64,000 nucleotides of DNA, taken from positions 154,820 through 218,819 of the forward strand of contig NZ_JAOEBG010000008.1 in assembly GCF_029836165.1 (NCBI RefSeq), in the 5' to 3' direction. Under the pieces are notes generated by a model that was not told the DNA's origin, did no database searches, and saw only the letters and a list, made by a program, of their open reading frames with translations. Positions within the stretch are counted from its first letter, which is position 1. Each line of letters begins with the position of its first letter. The position numbers were made by a program, and so were the translations under genes. Of the stretch, positions 46,523 to 56,026 are shown piece by piece. The DNA comes from Pseudomonas sp. GD04091 (GTDB lineage Bacteria > Pseudomonadota > Gammaproteobacteria > Pseudomonadales > Pseudomonadaceae).

Positions 46523-47791
46523 ATGTCAGACCTGAAAACCGCCGCTCTCGAATACCACGCTCAGCCTCGTCCGGGGAAACTGAGCGTCGAGCTCTCCAAG
46601 CCAACCGCCACCGCCCGTGACCTCGCCCTGGCCTACAGCCCAGGCGTCGCCGAGCCTGTGCGCGAGATCGGCCGTGATCCGGAGCTGGCCTACAAGTACA
46701 CCGGCAAGGGCAACCTGGTCGCGGTGATTTCCGACGGCACCGCGATCCTCGGTCTGGGTGACCTGGGTCCGCTGGCCTCGAAGCCGGTCATGGAAGGCAA
46801 GGGCGTTCTGTTCAAGCGTTTTGCCGGTATCGATGTATTCGACATCGAAGTCGAATCGGAAAGCCCGCAGGCCTTCATCGACACCGTTCGCCGTATCTCC
46901 ATCACTTTCGGTGGCATCAACCTCGAAGACATCAAGGCCCCTGAGTGCTTCGAGATCGAGCGCACCCTGATCGAGCAGTGCGACATCCCGGTGTTCCACG
47001 ATGACCAGCACGGCACCGCGATCGTCACCGCCGCCGGCATGATCAACGCCCTGGAAATCGCCGGCAAGAAGCTCGAAGACGCCAAGATCGTCTGCCTGGG
47101 CGCCGGTGCTGCTGCCATCTCCTGCATGAAACTGCTGGTGAGCATGGGTGCCAAGGTCGAGAACATCTTCATGATCGACCGCAGCGGCGTGATCCACGCT
47201 GGCCGCGACGACCTGAACCAGTACAAGGCCCAGTTCGCCCACGCCACCGACAAGCGTACCCTGGCTGACGCCCTGGACGGCGCCGATGTGTTCGTCGGCC
47301 TGTCCGGCCCGAACCTGCTGAGCCCTGAAGGCCTGAAGTCGATGGCAGCCAACCCGATCGTGTTCGCCTGCTCGAACCCGGATCCGGAAATCAAGCCGGA
47401 GCTGGCCCATGCCACCCGCAGCGACGTGATCATGGCCACCGGTCGTTCCGACTACCCGAACCAGGTCAACAACGTACTGGGCTTCCCGTTCATCTTCCGC
47501 GGTGCCCTGGACGTTCGCGCCAAACGCATCAACGAAGAAATGAAGATCGCTGCCGCCATCGCCCTGAAGGACCTGGCCAAACTGCCGGTACCGAAGGAAG
47601 TGTGCGAGGCCTACGGCGTGCAAGCGCTGGAGTTCGGTCGTGAGTACATCATTCCGAAACCGCTGGATGCGCGCCTGATCACCGTGGTGTCCGATGCCGT
47701 GGCCAAGGCTGCCATCGAATCCGGTGTGGCCACCCTGCCGTATCCGAAGCACTACCCGCTGAACAGCGTGGATGAAGTGTTCAACGGCTGA
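46523..47791 (+). CDS. maeB: NAD(P)-dependent malic enzyme, short form
   Basis: 422 aa from MSDLKTAALEYHAQPRPGKL. It has ARDLALAYSPGVAEPVREI (catalytic Tyr), the metal-site GTAIVTAAGMINA, FHDDQHG, the nucleotide loop CLGAGAAAISCMKLL and SGPNLLSPE. It converts malate to pyruvate and CO2. It lacks the phosphotransacetylase domain of enterobacterial MaeB, as in other short malic enzymes. Two ATGs three codons apart precede it; the second has GCGGA at a better distance. A strong terminator follows. The cofactor preference cannot be read from the sequence. Confidence 0.9.
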   Translation: MSDLKTAALEYHAQPRPGKLSVELSKPTATARDLALAYSPGVAEPVREIGRDPELAYKYTGKGNLVAVISDGTAILGLGDLGPLASKPVMEGKGVLFKRFAGIDVFDIEVESESPQAFIDTVRRISITFGGINLEDIKAPECFEIERTLIEQCDIPVFHDDQHGTAIVTAAGMINALEIAGKKLEDAKIVCLGAGAAAISCMKLLVSMGAKVENIFMIDRSGVIHAGRDDLNQYKAQFAHATDKRTLADALDGADVFVGLSGPNLLSPEGLKSMAANPIVFACSNPDPEIKPELAHATRSDVIMATGRSDYPNQVNNVLGFPFIFRGALDVRAKRINEEMKIAAAIALKDLAKLPVPKEVCEAYGVQALEFGREYIIPKPLDARLITVVSDAVAKAAIESGVATLPYPKHYPLNSVDEVFNG

Positions 47792-47808
47792 TCCGGTCGT
47801 AGCGACAT

Positions 47809-47844
47809 GAAAAAGCCCCGGCTCGCAAGAGTCGGGGCTTTTTG
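47809..47844 (+). terminator. Intrinsic terminator after maeB
   Basis: AAAAAGCCCCGGCTC, a short loop, then GAGTCGGGGCTTTTT form a stem with one bulge and A/T tracts. It lies 18 bases after the maeB stop. Confidence 0.9.
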
Positions 47845-47914
47845 TTTGTGGGGGGGGCAACGAAGTCGTTGTGGGAGCAGCAGTCTTGCTGAGCTTTCTC
47901 GATCTGGCGCGATC

Positions 47915-48004
47915 CCTGTGGGAGCGGGCTTGCCCGCGAACACCGGCGCAGCCGGTGCCAGGCTCCACGTTGCTTGCTTCGCGGGTAAACCCGCTCCCAC
48001 AGGA
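47915..48004. repeat. REP pair between maeB and ponA
   Basis: A REP core at about 47915-47940 (GTGGGAGCGGGCTTGCCCGC) and an inverted copy at 47978-48003 (GCGGGTAAACCCGCTCCCAC) bracket a CACCGGCGCAGCCGGTG palindrome (47941-47957). A degenerate REP half lies at 47868-47893. The gap between the convergent maeB and ponA holds nothing else. Confidence 0.85.
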
Positions 48005-48037
48005 TCGAAGTTGCCTTTGCAGTTGTATCGCGCCCGA

Positions 48038-50491
48038 TCAGAACAGATCCATCGGCGCCGCTTCATCCGCCGGCAGCGGGCTGCCCGGTGCCACGCCATT
48101 GCCCAGCTCGTCCACCGAAGGCGGGGTGTCCTCGGCCTTGAACAGCTCGAAGTAGGCGTTAGGCGTGCTCGGCGTGGCGGCGCGGCCACTGACCGGGTCC
48201 ACGCGCAGGCTGAGGATGCCCTCAGGTTCGGCCGGTGGGTGCTCCGGCATGCCTTTGAGCGCCGCGCCCATGAAGCTCATCCAGATCGGCAGCGCCACGG
48301 TGCCGCCATACTCGCGGCGTCCCAGCGTTTCCGGCTGGTCGAAGCCCACCCACACGGTGGTGACGTAGTCGGCGTTGTAGCCGGAGAACCAGGCGTCCTT
48401 GGACTCGTTGGTGGTGCCGGTCTTGCCGGCCAGGTCCGAGCGTCCGAGCGCCAGGGCGCGGCGGCCGGTGCCGCGCTTGATCACGTCCTGCAGCATGCTG
48501 GTGAGAATGTACGAGGTGCGGCCATCGATGATCTGCTCGGCCAGCACCGGTGCCTGCGGCGCCGGCGCGGCCTGGCCATTGGCCGATGGCGCCTCGCCCG
48601 GCATCGGCGCGACGCTGATCGCCTGCTCTGGCGCGGCCACGCCGCCCTGGTCCTGATGGCCCTGGGGGACGCGCGCCGGGTTGGCGGTGAACAGCGTCTC
48701 GCCGTTGCGGCTCTCGATGCGCTCGATCAGGTACGGGTTGATCTTGTAGCCACCGTTGGCGAAGGCGCTCCAGCCGGTGGCGATTTCCATCGGTGTCAGC
48801 GTCGCGGTGCCCAGCGCCAGGGACAGGTTGGGCGGCAGGTCCTGCTTGTTGAAACCGAACTTGGTGATGTAGTCGATGGTGCGGTTCACGCCCATGGCCT
48901 GCAGCAGGCGGATCGACACCAGGTTGCGCGACTTGTACAGCGCCTCGCGCATACGGATCGGGCCAAGGAAGGTGTTGGTGTCGTTCTTCGGACGCCAGAC
49001 CTTGTCCAGGTACTCGTCGACGAACACGATCGGTGCGTCGTTGACCAGGCTGGCGGCGGTGTAGCCATTGTCCAGGGCGGCGCTATAGACGAAGGGCTTG
49101 AAACTCGAGCCAGGCTGACGCTTGGCCTGCATGGCGCGGTTGTAGTTACTCTGCTCGAAGGAGAAACCGCCGACCAGGGCGCGGATCGCGCCGTTGTTCG
49201 GGTCGAGGGTCACCAGGGCGCTCTGGGCGCCAGGCACCTGGCTGAACTTGAGCTTGCCGTCGTCCAGGCGCTGCAGGCGAATCAGGTCGCCCACCTGGGC
49301 CACGTCGGCCGGCGACTGCGGCGAGCGTCCCTGGGAATTGCTGTTGAGGTACGGGCGGGCCCACTTCATGGTGTCCCAGGCCACATCCTCTTCCAGGCCA
49401 CCACGGGTCATCACCTTCAGTCCGCCCTTCTCGACCTGGGTGACGATCGCCGGTTCCAGGCCGCCAAGGGGGCGTTGCTTGCTCAGATCCTGCAGCCAGG
49501 CCGCGCGGGTCTTGCCGGGGAAGCGCGACTCAGGGCCACGGTAGCCGTGGCGTTCGTCGTAAGCAGAAAGGCCGTTGAGCACCGCGTTGTTGGCCATCTG
49601 CTGCATGTCGCTCGGCACCGTGGTGGTGACGCGGAAACCTTCGGTGTAGGCGTCGCTACCGTAGCGGCCGACCATCTCGGCGCGGGCCATCTCGGCGACA
49701 TAAGGTGCGCTCACTTCAGGGGTCGGCACGTGGTAGCTGGCGTTCAGCGGTTCTGCCAGGGCGGTCTGGTAGCTGGCCTCGTCGATCTTGCCAAGCTTGT
49801 ACATGCGCCCGAGGATCCAGTCGCGGCGCTCCTTGGCACGCACCGGGTTGGCCAGCGGGTTGAAGCGCGATGGCGCCTTGGGCAGGCCGGCGATCATGGC
49901 CATTTGCGCCAGGCTGACGTCGCGGATCGACTTGCCGTAGTACACCTGTGCCGCGGCGTCGATGCCGTAGGCACGGTTGCCCAGGTAGATCTTGTTGACG
50001 TAGAGCTCGAGGATCTCGTCCTTGGTCAGCTCGCGCTCGATCTGCAGGGCCAGGAGAATTTCGTTGGTCTTGCGCGAGAAGCTGCGTTCGCTGGTCAGGA
50101 AGAAGTTCTTCGCCACCTGCATGGTGATGGTGCTTCCGCCCGTCTGGATGTGCCCGGACTTGAGCAGTTGCGTGGCGGCACGCATCAGGCTGCTCGGGTC
50201 GACGCCATAGTGGTTGAGGAAATTGTCGTCCTCGGCAGAGAGAAGCGCCTGGATGAACTGTGGGGGGATTTCCTCGAACTTGATGGGCGAGCGCCGCATC
50301 TCGCCGAATTCGGCAATCAGCTTGCCATCGCCGCTGTACACCCTCAGGGGGATTTGCAACTGGACGCTTCTGAGCGAATCGACCGAGGGCAGGCTGGGGC
50401 TAAGATACAGAAACGCACCGCTCACACCGAGTACGAGCGCGCAGATGACTGCGACGAAAGACCACCAGAAGAACTTCAGCAGGCGTATCAA
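48038..50491 (-). CDS. ponA: Penicillin-binding protein 1A
   Basis: 817 aa bifunctional class A PBP. One N-terminal membrane anchor (about 8-30) precedes a glycosyltransferase domain (LLSAEDDNFLNHYGVDPSSL, GGSTITMQVAKNFFLTSERS). The penicillin-binding transpeptidase domain has Ser462 in GSSFKPFVYSA (SxxK), an SRN-like motif in YKSRNLVSI and KTGTTNESKDAWF (KTG). An inserted OB-like domain (about 315-420) is typical. A proline/alanine-rich segment (about 615-650, APMPGEAPSANGQAAPAPQA) interrupts the transpeptidase region. It polymerises and cross-links peptidoglycan. It is divergent from pilM. Confidence 0.95.
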   Translation of the reverse strand: MIRLLKFFWWSFVAVICALVLGVSGAFLYLSPSLPSVDSLRSVQLQIPLRVYSGDGKLIAEFGEMRRSPIKFEEIPPQFIQALLSAEDDNFLNHYGVDPSSLMRAATQLLKSGHIQTGGSTITMQVAKNFFLTSERSFSRKTNEILLALQIERELTKDEILELYVNKIYLGNRAYGIDAAAQVYYGKSIRDVSLAQMAMIAGLPKAPSRFNPLANPVRAKERRDWILGRMYKLGKIDEASYQTALAEPLNASYHVPTPEVSAPYVAEMARAEMVGRYGSDAYTEGFRVTTTVPSDMQQMANNAVLNGLSAYDERHGYRGPESRFPGKTRAAWLQDLSKQRPLGGLEPAIVTQVEKGGLKVMTRGGLEEDVAWDTMKWARPYLNSNSQGRSPQSPADVAQVGDLIRLQRLDDGKLKFSQVPGAQSALVTLDPNNGAIRALVGGFSFEQSNYNRAMQAKRQPGSSFKPFVYSAALDNGYTAASLVNDAPIVFVDEYLDKVWRPKNDTNTFLGPIRMREALYKSRNLVSIRLLQAMGVNRTIDYITKFGFNKQDLPPNLSLALGTATLTPMEIATGWSAFANGGYKINPYLIERIESRNGETLFTANPARVPQGHQDQGGVAAPEQAISVAPMPGEAPSANGQAAPAPQAPVLAEQIIDGRTSYILTSMLQDVIKRGTGRRALALGRSDLAGKTGTTNESKDAWFSGYNADYVTTVWVGFDQPETLGRREYGGTVALPIWMSFMGAALKGMPEHPPAEPEGILSLRVDPVSGRAATPSTPNAYFELFKAEDTPPSVDELGNGVAPGSPLPADEAAPMDLF

Positions 50492-50660
50492 GGCTTTGGG
50501 GTGTCCTGGTTGAGGAGTGAAGGGCGCGCAGGGCCGGCGGACAGGAAAATTCGCTGGGCATTATAAGCATTTTTCGCCCCACCGGGTGACCGCCCGGGAC
50601 AGGGCGACGACCGCCTGCGCAGCGATGGCGCGGGCTACCGACGACAAGGAAGTGACAGCC

Positions 50661-51557
50661 ATGCTTGGACGCTTTGGCAGGGGGACAGGTTCACTGCTGG
50701 GAGTGGAAATCGCCCATGACTCCATACGGATGCTGCAACTGCGCCATCAGCGCGGGCGCTGCAGGGTTGCCGGGTGGGCCCGAGAACCCTTCGGCGCGAC
50801 ATTGCGAGGTCCTGGTCTGCTGGACGACGCAGGCACCCTGGTCAGGGCATTGCGACAGGCGCATGGTCGCTGCGCGACGCGCCAGCGTGAGGTCGCACTG
50901 GCTTTGCCGGCCTCCCAGGTGATCTGCAAAATTTGCCGATTGCCAGCCGGAGAGTCCGATCTCGGCATCGAAAGCCAATTGCTCGACCAGGCCGACCAAC
51001 TCTTCCCCTTTCCGCTGGACGACCTTGCCCTGGACTTCCAGGTGCTGGGCGCGTCCGTTGACGATCCGGGCCAGGTGGATGCACTGGTCGTGGCGTGCCG
51101 GCAGAGTCAGATCGATCCGCTCGAACAACTGTTCGCGCAGGCCGGTCTGCGACTGGTGGCTGTGGAGGTGGACAGCATCGCCCTGCAGCGTGCGCTGGTG
51201 GAGGGTGGCTGCGCCGGCAAGACCATGCTTCAGCTGGAAGCGGGTGAAATGGTGATGCATTGCTGGCTGCACGCATGCGTGCCACAGCGTCAGCATGTTG
51301 CGCCGATGGCGTCAGATCAGTGGGCGCAGAGTGTCGAAAGGCTCTGGCATGCGAGTGGTGGCCAGGCGCGGGGCGACGAGCTGTTGCTGACCGGCGCCCT
51401 GGCCAGCGCCGAGCGCGCCGCGCAGCTTGCGCAACTCCTCGGTGTAGCGTGCCGCATGGTCCGTCCGGGCGTGCAGTCGGGCCCTGGCGCCATCGAGGCT
51501 GGCCAGGAACCCTCCATGGCCTTGGCCTACGGGCTTGCGCTGGGCGGGCTGGCATGA
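50661..51557 (+). CDS. pilM: Type IV pilus assembly protein PilM
   Basis: 298 aa from MLGRFGRGTGSLLGVEIAHD, an actin-like (FtsA/SHS2) fold protein. LGVEIAHDSIRMLQLRHQRG, QLFPFPLDDLALDFQVLG and VEVDSIALQRALVEG are PilM marks. It is shorter than the usual about 350 aa, and the C-terminal phosphate-binding GEEL-like motif is less clear. PilM is the cytoplasmic ring of the pilus alignment complex and binds PilN. The start is the first ATG after a GGAAG-type site; longer in-frame codons upstream are not conserved. It overlaps pilN by four bases and is divergent from ponA. Confidence 0.85.
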   Translation: MLGRFGRGTGSLLGVEIAHDSIRMLQLRHQRGRCRVAGWAREPFGATLRGPGLLDDAGTLVRALRQAHGRCATRQREVALALPASQVICKICRLPAGESDLGIESQLLDQADQLFPFPLDDLALDFQVLGASVDDPGQVDALVVACRQSQIDPLEQLFAQAGLRLVAVEVDSIALQRALVEGGCAGKTMLQLEAGEMVMHCWLHACVPQRQHVAPMASDQWAQSVERLWHASGGQARGDELLLTGALASAERAAQLAQLLGVACRMVRPGVQSGPGAIEAGQEPSMALAYGLALGGLA

Positions 51558-52093
51558 GGGTGCGGCTCAATCTGATGCCTTGGCGGGAGCGGCGCAGGGC
51601 GCGGGATGTGCGCCGCTTTCAGGTCCTGTTGCTGGCCAGCCTGGTATTGGCGTTGGTGGTTGTGATGGTGCTCGACCAGGCGGCGCGAGCGCGTCTGGGG
51701 CGCCAGATCGAAGCTGTCGCACGCCAGCAGGTGGCGCTAGAGGGGCTCGATAACACGGCAGCCCGGATCGAACAGTTGCGTGAAGCGCGCCACGTCGTCG
51801 TGGCGCGGCACGCCGAGCTATCGAGGTTGCGCGCTGGTCAGGAACTGTTACCTGGCCTGTTCCTTGGCCTGGAGCAGGCCTTGCCGGACGGTGCGCAATT
51901 GACCGGCGTGACAGTGGAGGGCGACGGTCTGCGGCTGACCGGGCTCGCCGCGTCAGCATCGGTGGTCGCGCAGTTCATGCGCGACCTGCAGCGGGTAGGC
52001 ATCGTGCAGGACCTTGAACTCATCCACCTTCGACATAAGGCGCGCGGCGACGAGTTCCTGCTGGCCGCACGCCTGTCGGCCAGTGATTCATGA
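51554..52093 (+). CDS. pilN: Type IV pilus assembly protein PilN
   Basis: 179 aa. The N-terminal PilM-binding motif INLLPWRE appears as LNLMPWRERR, followed by one membrane helix (about 24-41) and a coiled coil (about 45-90). The C-terminal periplasmic domain (ALPDGAQLTGVTVEGDGLRL) pairs with PilO. It overlaps pilM (ATGA) and pilOP (ATGA) by four bases each. It bridges the cytoplasmic PilM ring to PilO/PilP. Confidence 0.88.
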   Translation: MRVRLNLMPWRERRRARDVRRFQVLLLASLVLALVVVMVLDQAARARLGRQIEAVARQQVALEGLDNTAARIEQLREARHVVVARHAELSRLRAGQELLPGLFLGLEQALPDGAQLTGVTVEGDGLRLTGLAASASVVAQFMRDLQRVGIVQDLELIHLRHKARGDEFLLAARLSASDS

Positions 52094-53100
52094 GCCGTAT
52101 GTGGTTTCCTGATTGGCAAGGATTGGCGAGTCGCTCGTCGTTCAGGGGGCTGTCGGTGCTGTTGCTGGTGCTGGTGGTGACGCTGTCGGGCTACTTCATT
52201 CGCCTCAAGGCGCCAACCCAGGCCTATGCCGAGAGCGTGGCGCTGGAGCGGCGACTGCTGCAAACGCTCGAGGAGCGGCAGTTGCAGGTCGGCGAGCTGG
52301 ACGCCGAGCGGAGCGCGCTGGAAGACGCCGAGCAACGCCTGCGCACAGAGCGCTGGCGGCTCGATGCGGGGGAGGGCATGAGTGAGCTGCTCGATGAGCT
52401 GGCGATGTCCGGGCATGAGCATGGCCTGCTGTTCGAGCGCCTCGATGTGCTCGAGGCGCAGAAGCAGCCGGAGTACAGCCTGACGCCCTTGGAAATGCGC
52501 GTGCGGGGACATTACCCGGCATTGCGTGCCTGGCTGGAACAGTGGCTGCAGCGATTGCGCTTGTTGAGCGTGTCCCGGCTCGCGCTGGCCATGGACGACG
52601 ACGCAGGGCTGCTTGCCGCACAGTTGCAGATAAATGCCTATCAAACCGAGGAGCCATTGCCGGTGCCGAAGGCGCTGGCGGATGAGCCGGCCCGTATTGC
52701 CCTGGCGCCTGGCTCGTTCGACCCGTTTCGGGCCTGGTCATCGAGGGTGGCGGAAAACGGGCTTGCGCGCATTCCGCTGGAGCAGCTGGAGATGGTCGGC
52801 AGTCTGTCCCGTGATGGGCGTCATCAGGCCCTGCTGCGTTCGGGGCGGCGTGTCTATCGGGTCGAGGTGGGAGCGCGGCTGGGGCGCGACGATGGGGTCG
52901 TGGTGGCTATCGACACGGCACAGGTCACGGTACGCGAGCGCATCTACATCAGTGGTGGCTGGCAGGCGCGCCACCGTTATCTGGCACTCGGGAAGAGTGC
53001 GCCAAGGGAGGTCAGGGATGAAGCCGAGGAGCTGGTTGAGCGGGATGGTGCTGATGCTGGTGGGCATCCGGACGGTTCTGGCGGCGGATCATCAGGGTGA
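52090..53100 (+). CDS. PilO-PilP fusion protein
   Basis: 336 aa. Residues 1-190 have the PilO layout: membrane helix at 19-37, coiled coil at about 43-95, then a ferredoxin-like periplasmic domain (GHYPALRAWLEQWL). Residues 207-300 match PilP: GSFDPFRAW, ARIPLEQLEMVGSLSRDGRH, VEVGARLGRDDGVVVAIDT and ERIYISGGWQARHRYLAL. In most species PilP is a separate lipoprotein gene with a lipobox; here no stop, start or lipobox separates the parts. A 27-residue glycine-rich tail follows. The last 83 bases overlap pilQ in another frame. PilO and PilP contact the secretin PilQ. Confidence 0.85.
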   Translation: MSRMWFPDWQGLASRSSFRGLSVLLLVLVVTLSGYFIRLKAPTQAYAESVALERRLLQTLEERQLQVGELDAERSALEDAEQRLRTERWRLDAGEGMSELLDELAMSGHEHGLLFERLDVLEAQKQPEYSLTPLEMRVRGHYPALRAWLEQWLQRLRLLSVSRLALAMDDDAGLLAAQLQINAYQTEEPLPVPKALADEPARIALAPGSFDPFRAWSSRVAENGLARIPLEQLEMVGSLSRDGRHQALLRSGRRVYRVEVGARLGRDDGVVVAIDTAQVTVRERIYISGGWQARHRYLALGKSAPREVRDEAEELVERDGADAGGHPDGSGGGSSG

Positions 53101-54292
53101 GCCGCTGTCGCTGAATTTCCAGGATGTGGAGGTGCGCTCGGTGCTGCAGATCATGGCGGACTACGCCGGTATCAACCTGGTCGCCAGTGATGCGGTGCGG
53201 GGGCGGATCACCTTGCGCCTGGAGGATGTGCCTTGGGACCAGGCGCTGGATCTGGTCCTGCGCAGCAAAGGCCTGGGACGGCGCCAGGAAGGTAATGTGC
53301 TCTTGGTCGCCCCGTTGGCGGAGCTTGCCGATCACTCCCTGGGCGCGCGCCAGGAACAGGTGCTGGCGGCGCAGCTGGCGCCGTTGCGCCGTGAGTTGAT
53401 CGCGGTCAGTCACGCCAAGGCGTCCGAGCTGGCCGAGCTGCTGATGACCAGCCTCGCCGATGACGGCATCCTCACGGGGCGTGGCAGCCTGGGTGTGGAC
53501 GAGCGGACCAACACCCTGGTGGTCGTGCAGCCCGACGAGCGCCTGGCCGAGCTGCGCAAGCTGGTGGCGCAGCTGGACGTGCCGGTGCGCCAGGTCATGA
53601 TCGAGGCCCGTATCGTCGAGGCCGGCGTCGACTATGAGAAGAGCCTTGGCGTGCGCTGGGGTGGTCCGCTGTATGGGCAGAACAGCCGTCTGGGCAGCGA
53701 GCTGTTCGTCGACCTTGGCGTCGAACGGGCCAGTGGCGGGCTGGGTGTGGGCCTGCTGCGCAGTGACATCCTGCTGGACCTGGAGCTCAGTGCCATGGAA
53801 AAGAGCGGCAACGGTGAAATCATCTCCCAGCCCAGGGTCGTGACGGCCGACAAGGAGACCGCGCGGATCCTCAAGGGCACCGAGGTGCCTTACCAGGAGA
53901 CCACCCGCAGTGGCGCGACTTCCATTTCTTTCCGCGAAGCCTCGTTGTCGCTGGAAGTGACGCCCCAGATCACCCCGGACGGCAAGGTGGTCATGGAGGT
54001 GCGGGTGACCAAGGATGAGCCGGATTTCGTCAACGCGCTGAACAATGTCCCGCCGATACGCAAGAACGAGGTCAATGCCAAGGTCCGGGTGACCGATGGG
54101 CAGACCATTGTGATTGGTGGCGTGTACTCGACGTCGCAGAACAAAGTGGTCGACAAGGTGCCATTTCTTGGCGATCTGCCGTATGTTGGGCGGCTGTTTC
54201 GACGCGATGCATTACAAGAGAAAAAATCCGAGCTGCTGGTCTTCCTGACTCCGCGTATCATGAGTGACCAGGCGATTGCTGTGAGTCGTTGA
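53018..54292 (+). CDS. pilQ: Short type IV pilus secretin PilQ
   Basis: 424 aa from [20 protein letters not shown], a signal peptide (about 1-22), preceded by AGGGAGG. An STN domain comes next ([20 protein letters not shown]), then the NolW-like N1 domain ([36 protein letters not shown]) and the secretin domain ([58 protein letters not shown]). It forms the outer-membrane channel for pili or DNA. It lacks the N-terminal AMIN domains of P. aeruginosa PilQ (about 700 aa), so it is a short form. It overlaps pilOP by 83 bases and precedes aroK by four. Confidence 0.87.
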   Translation: MKPRSWLSGMVLMLVGIRTVLAADHQGEPLSLNFQDVEVRSVLQIMADYAGINLVASDAVRGRITLRLEDVPWDQALDLVLRSKGLGRRQEGNVLLVAPLAELADHSLGARQEQVLAAQLAPLRRELIAVSHAKASELAELLMTSLADDGILTGRGSLGVDERTNTLVVVQPDERLAELRKLVAQLDVPVRQVMIEARIVEAGVDYEKSLGVRWGGPLYGQNSRLGSELFVDLGVERASGGLGVGLLRSDILLDLELSAMEKSGNGEIISQPRVVTADKETARILKGTEVPYQETTRSGATSISFREASLSLEVTPQITPDGKVVMEVRVTKDEPDFVNALNNVPPIRKNEVNAKVRVTDGQTIVIGGVYSTSQNKVVDKVPFLGDLPYVGRLFRRDALQEKKSELLVFLTPRIMSDQAIAVSR

Positions 54293-54296
54293 TTCT

Positions 54297-54815
54297 GTGC
54301 GAAATTTGATACTTGTGGGGCCCATGGGCGCTGGAAAAAGCACCATCGGACGCCTGTTGGCCAAAGAGCTGCGCCTGCTGTTCAAGGATTCCGACAAGGA
54401 AATCGAACTGCGAACCGGCGCCAACATCCCGTGGATCTTCGACAAGGAAGGCGAGCCGGGCTTTCGTGATCGTGAGCAGGCGATGATCGCCGAGCTTTGC
54501 GCGCTCGATGGCGTGGTCCTGGCCACCGGTGGCGGCGCGGTGATGCGCGATGCCAACCGTGCGGCACTGCATGCCGGCGGGCGGGTGATCTACCTGCATG
54601 CTTCGGTGGAGCAACAGGTAGGGCGCACCTCGCGCGACCGCAACCGGCCACTGTTGCGCACCGCCAACCCGGAAGCCACGCTGCGCGCCTTGCTGGAGAC
54701 GCGCGACCCGCTCTATCGCGAAATTGCCGACCTGGTGGTGGAAACCGACGAACGGCCACCGCGCATGGTGGTGCTCGACATTCTCGAGCGCCTGCAGAAG
54801 TTGCCGCCCCGCTGA
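54297..54815 (+). CDS. aroK: Shikimate kinase
   Basis: 172 aa starting with GTG (54297), four bases after the pilQ stop, giving [19 protein letters not shown]. The P-loop GPMGAGKST is at 8-16, the shikimate-binding DSDKEIE and [10 protein letters not shown] follow, and [10 protein letters not shown] with LATGGGAV completes the signature. It phosphorylates shikimate at O3. The lid arginine lies in RNRPLLRT. The translation start is the non-ATG codon; the next ATG would remove part of the P-loop. It precedes aroB by 98 bases in the conserved pilQ-aroK-aroB order. Confidence 0.96.
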   Translation: MRNLILVGPMGAGKSTIGRLLAKELRLLFKDSDKEIELRTGANIPWIFDKEGEPGFRDREQAMIAELCALDGVVLATGGGAVMRDANRAALHAGGRVIYLHASVEQQVGRTSRDRNRPLLRTANPEATLRALLETRDPLYREIADLVVETDERPPRMVVLDILERLQKLPPR

Positions 54816-54913
54816 GGGGGGACTATCCTCGGCGTCCAACGCCGGGACGGGGTTGAACGTCACTGCGCGGGGCCGCACCGCGGCCATCGCGCCCAAGTAC
54901 ATTGTGGGGATAC

Positions 54914-56011
54914 ATGCAGACACTAAAGGTCGACCTGGGCGAACGTAGCTACCCGATCTACATTGGCGAGGGCCTGCTGGACCAGCCCGAGCTGCTGGCG
55001 CCGCACATTGCCGGCCGGCAGGTCGCCATCGTTTCCAACGAGACTGTCGCGCCCCTGTATCTCGAGCGTCTGAGCAAGACCCTGGGTGCCTACTCGGTAC
55101 TGCCGGTGGTGCTGCCCGACGGCGAGGCCCACAAGAACTGGGAAACCCTGCAACTGATCTTCGATGCCCTGCTCACGGCCCGCCACGACCGGCGCACCAC
55201 CGTGGTCGCTCTTGGCGGCGGTGTGATCGGCGACATGGCGGGCTTTGCCGCGGCCTGTTATCAGCGTGGGGTGGACTTCATCCAGGTGCCGACCACATTG
55301 CTGTCTCAGGTGGACTCCTCGGTTGGTGGCAAGACCGGCATCAACCATCCGCTGGGCAAGAACATGGTCGGCGCCTTCTACCAGCCCAACGCGGTGCTGA
55401 TCGACACCACCAGCCTCAAGACCCTGCCGGGGCGTGAGCTGTCCGCGGGCCTGGCCGAAGTCATCAAGTACGGCCTGATCTGCGACGAGCCATTCCTGGG
55501 TTGGCTCGAAGACAACATCCATGCCTTGCGCGCCCTCGAACCTGCGGCCCTGACCGAAGCCATCCGTCGCTCCTGCGCGGCCAAGGCCGCCGTGGTCGGA
55601 GCCGACGAGCGCGAGTCTGGCGTGCGTGCCACGCTCAATCTTGGCCACACTTTCGGGCATGCCATCGAGACCCACATGGGCTATGGCGTCTGGCTGCACG
55701 GTGAAGCGGTGGCGGCAGGGACGGTCATGGCGCTGGAGATGTCCATGCGCCTCGGCTGGATCGACCAGCCCGCGCGTGATCGCGGAATTCGCCTGCTGCA
55801 GGACGCAGGATTGCCGGTGGTGCCACCACAGGAAATGACCCCGGCGCATTTCATGGAGCACATGGCGGTCGACAAGAAAGTGCTCGACGGGCGCCTGCGC
55901 CTGGTGCTGCTGCGCCAGCTGGGCGAAGCCGTCGTCACCGACGACTATTCGACAGAGATTCTTCAGGCCACGCTGGCGGCGGATTACCGCGCGATCGTGG
56001 CCCAGCTTTGA
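54914..56011 (+). CDS. aroB: 3-dehydroquinate synthase
   Basis: 365 aa from [23 protein letters not shown]-binding [22 protein letters not shown], the [19 protein letters not shown] active-site block and zinc-ligand histidines in [11 protein letters not shown] identify AroB. It converts DAHP to 3-dehydroquinate, the second shikimate step. The four-codon upstream alternative (MWGY) is possible but lacks family support. It precedes the AAA/SPOR gene by 15 bases. Confidence 0.97.
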   Translation: MQTLKVDLGERSYPIYIGEGLLDQPELLAPHIAGRQVAIVSNETVAPLYLERLSKTLGAYSVLPVVLPDGEAHKNWETLQLIFDALLTARHDRRTTVVALGGGVIGDMAGFAAACYQRGVDFIQVPTTLLSQVDSSVGGKTGINHPLGKNMVGAFYQPNAVLIDTTSLKTLPGRELSAGLAEVIKYGLICDEPFLGWLEDNIHALRALEPAALTEAIRRSCAAKAAVVGADERESGVRATLNLGHTFGHAIETHMGYGVWLHGEAVAAGTVMALEMSMRLGWIDQPARDRGIRLLQDAGLPVVPPQEMTPAHFMEHMAVDKKVLDGRLRLVLLRQLGEAVVTDDYSTEILQATLAADYRAIVAQL

Positions 56012-56026
56012 GGTTGTGACAACGCG

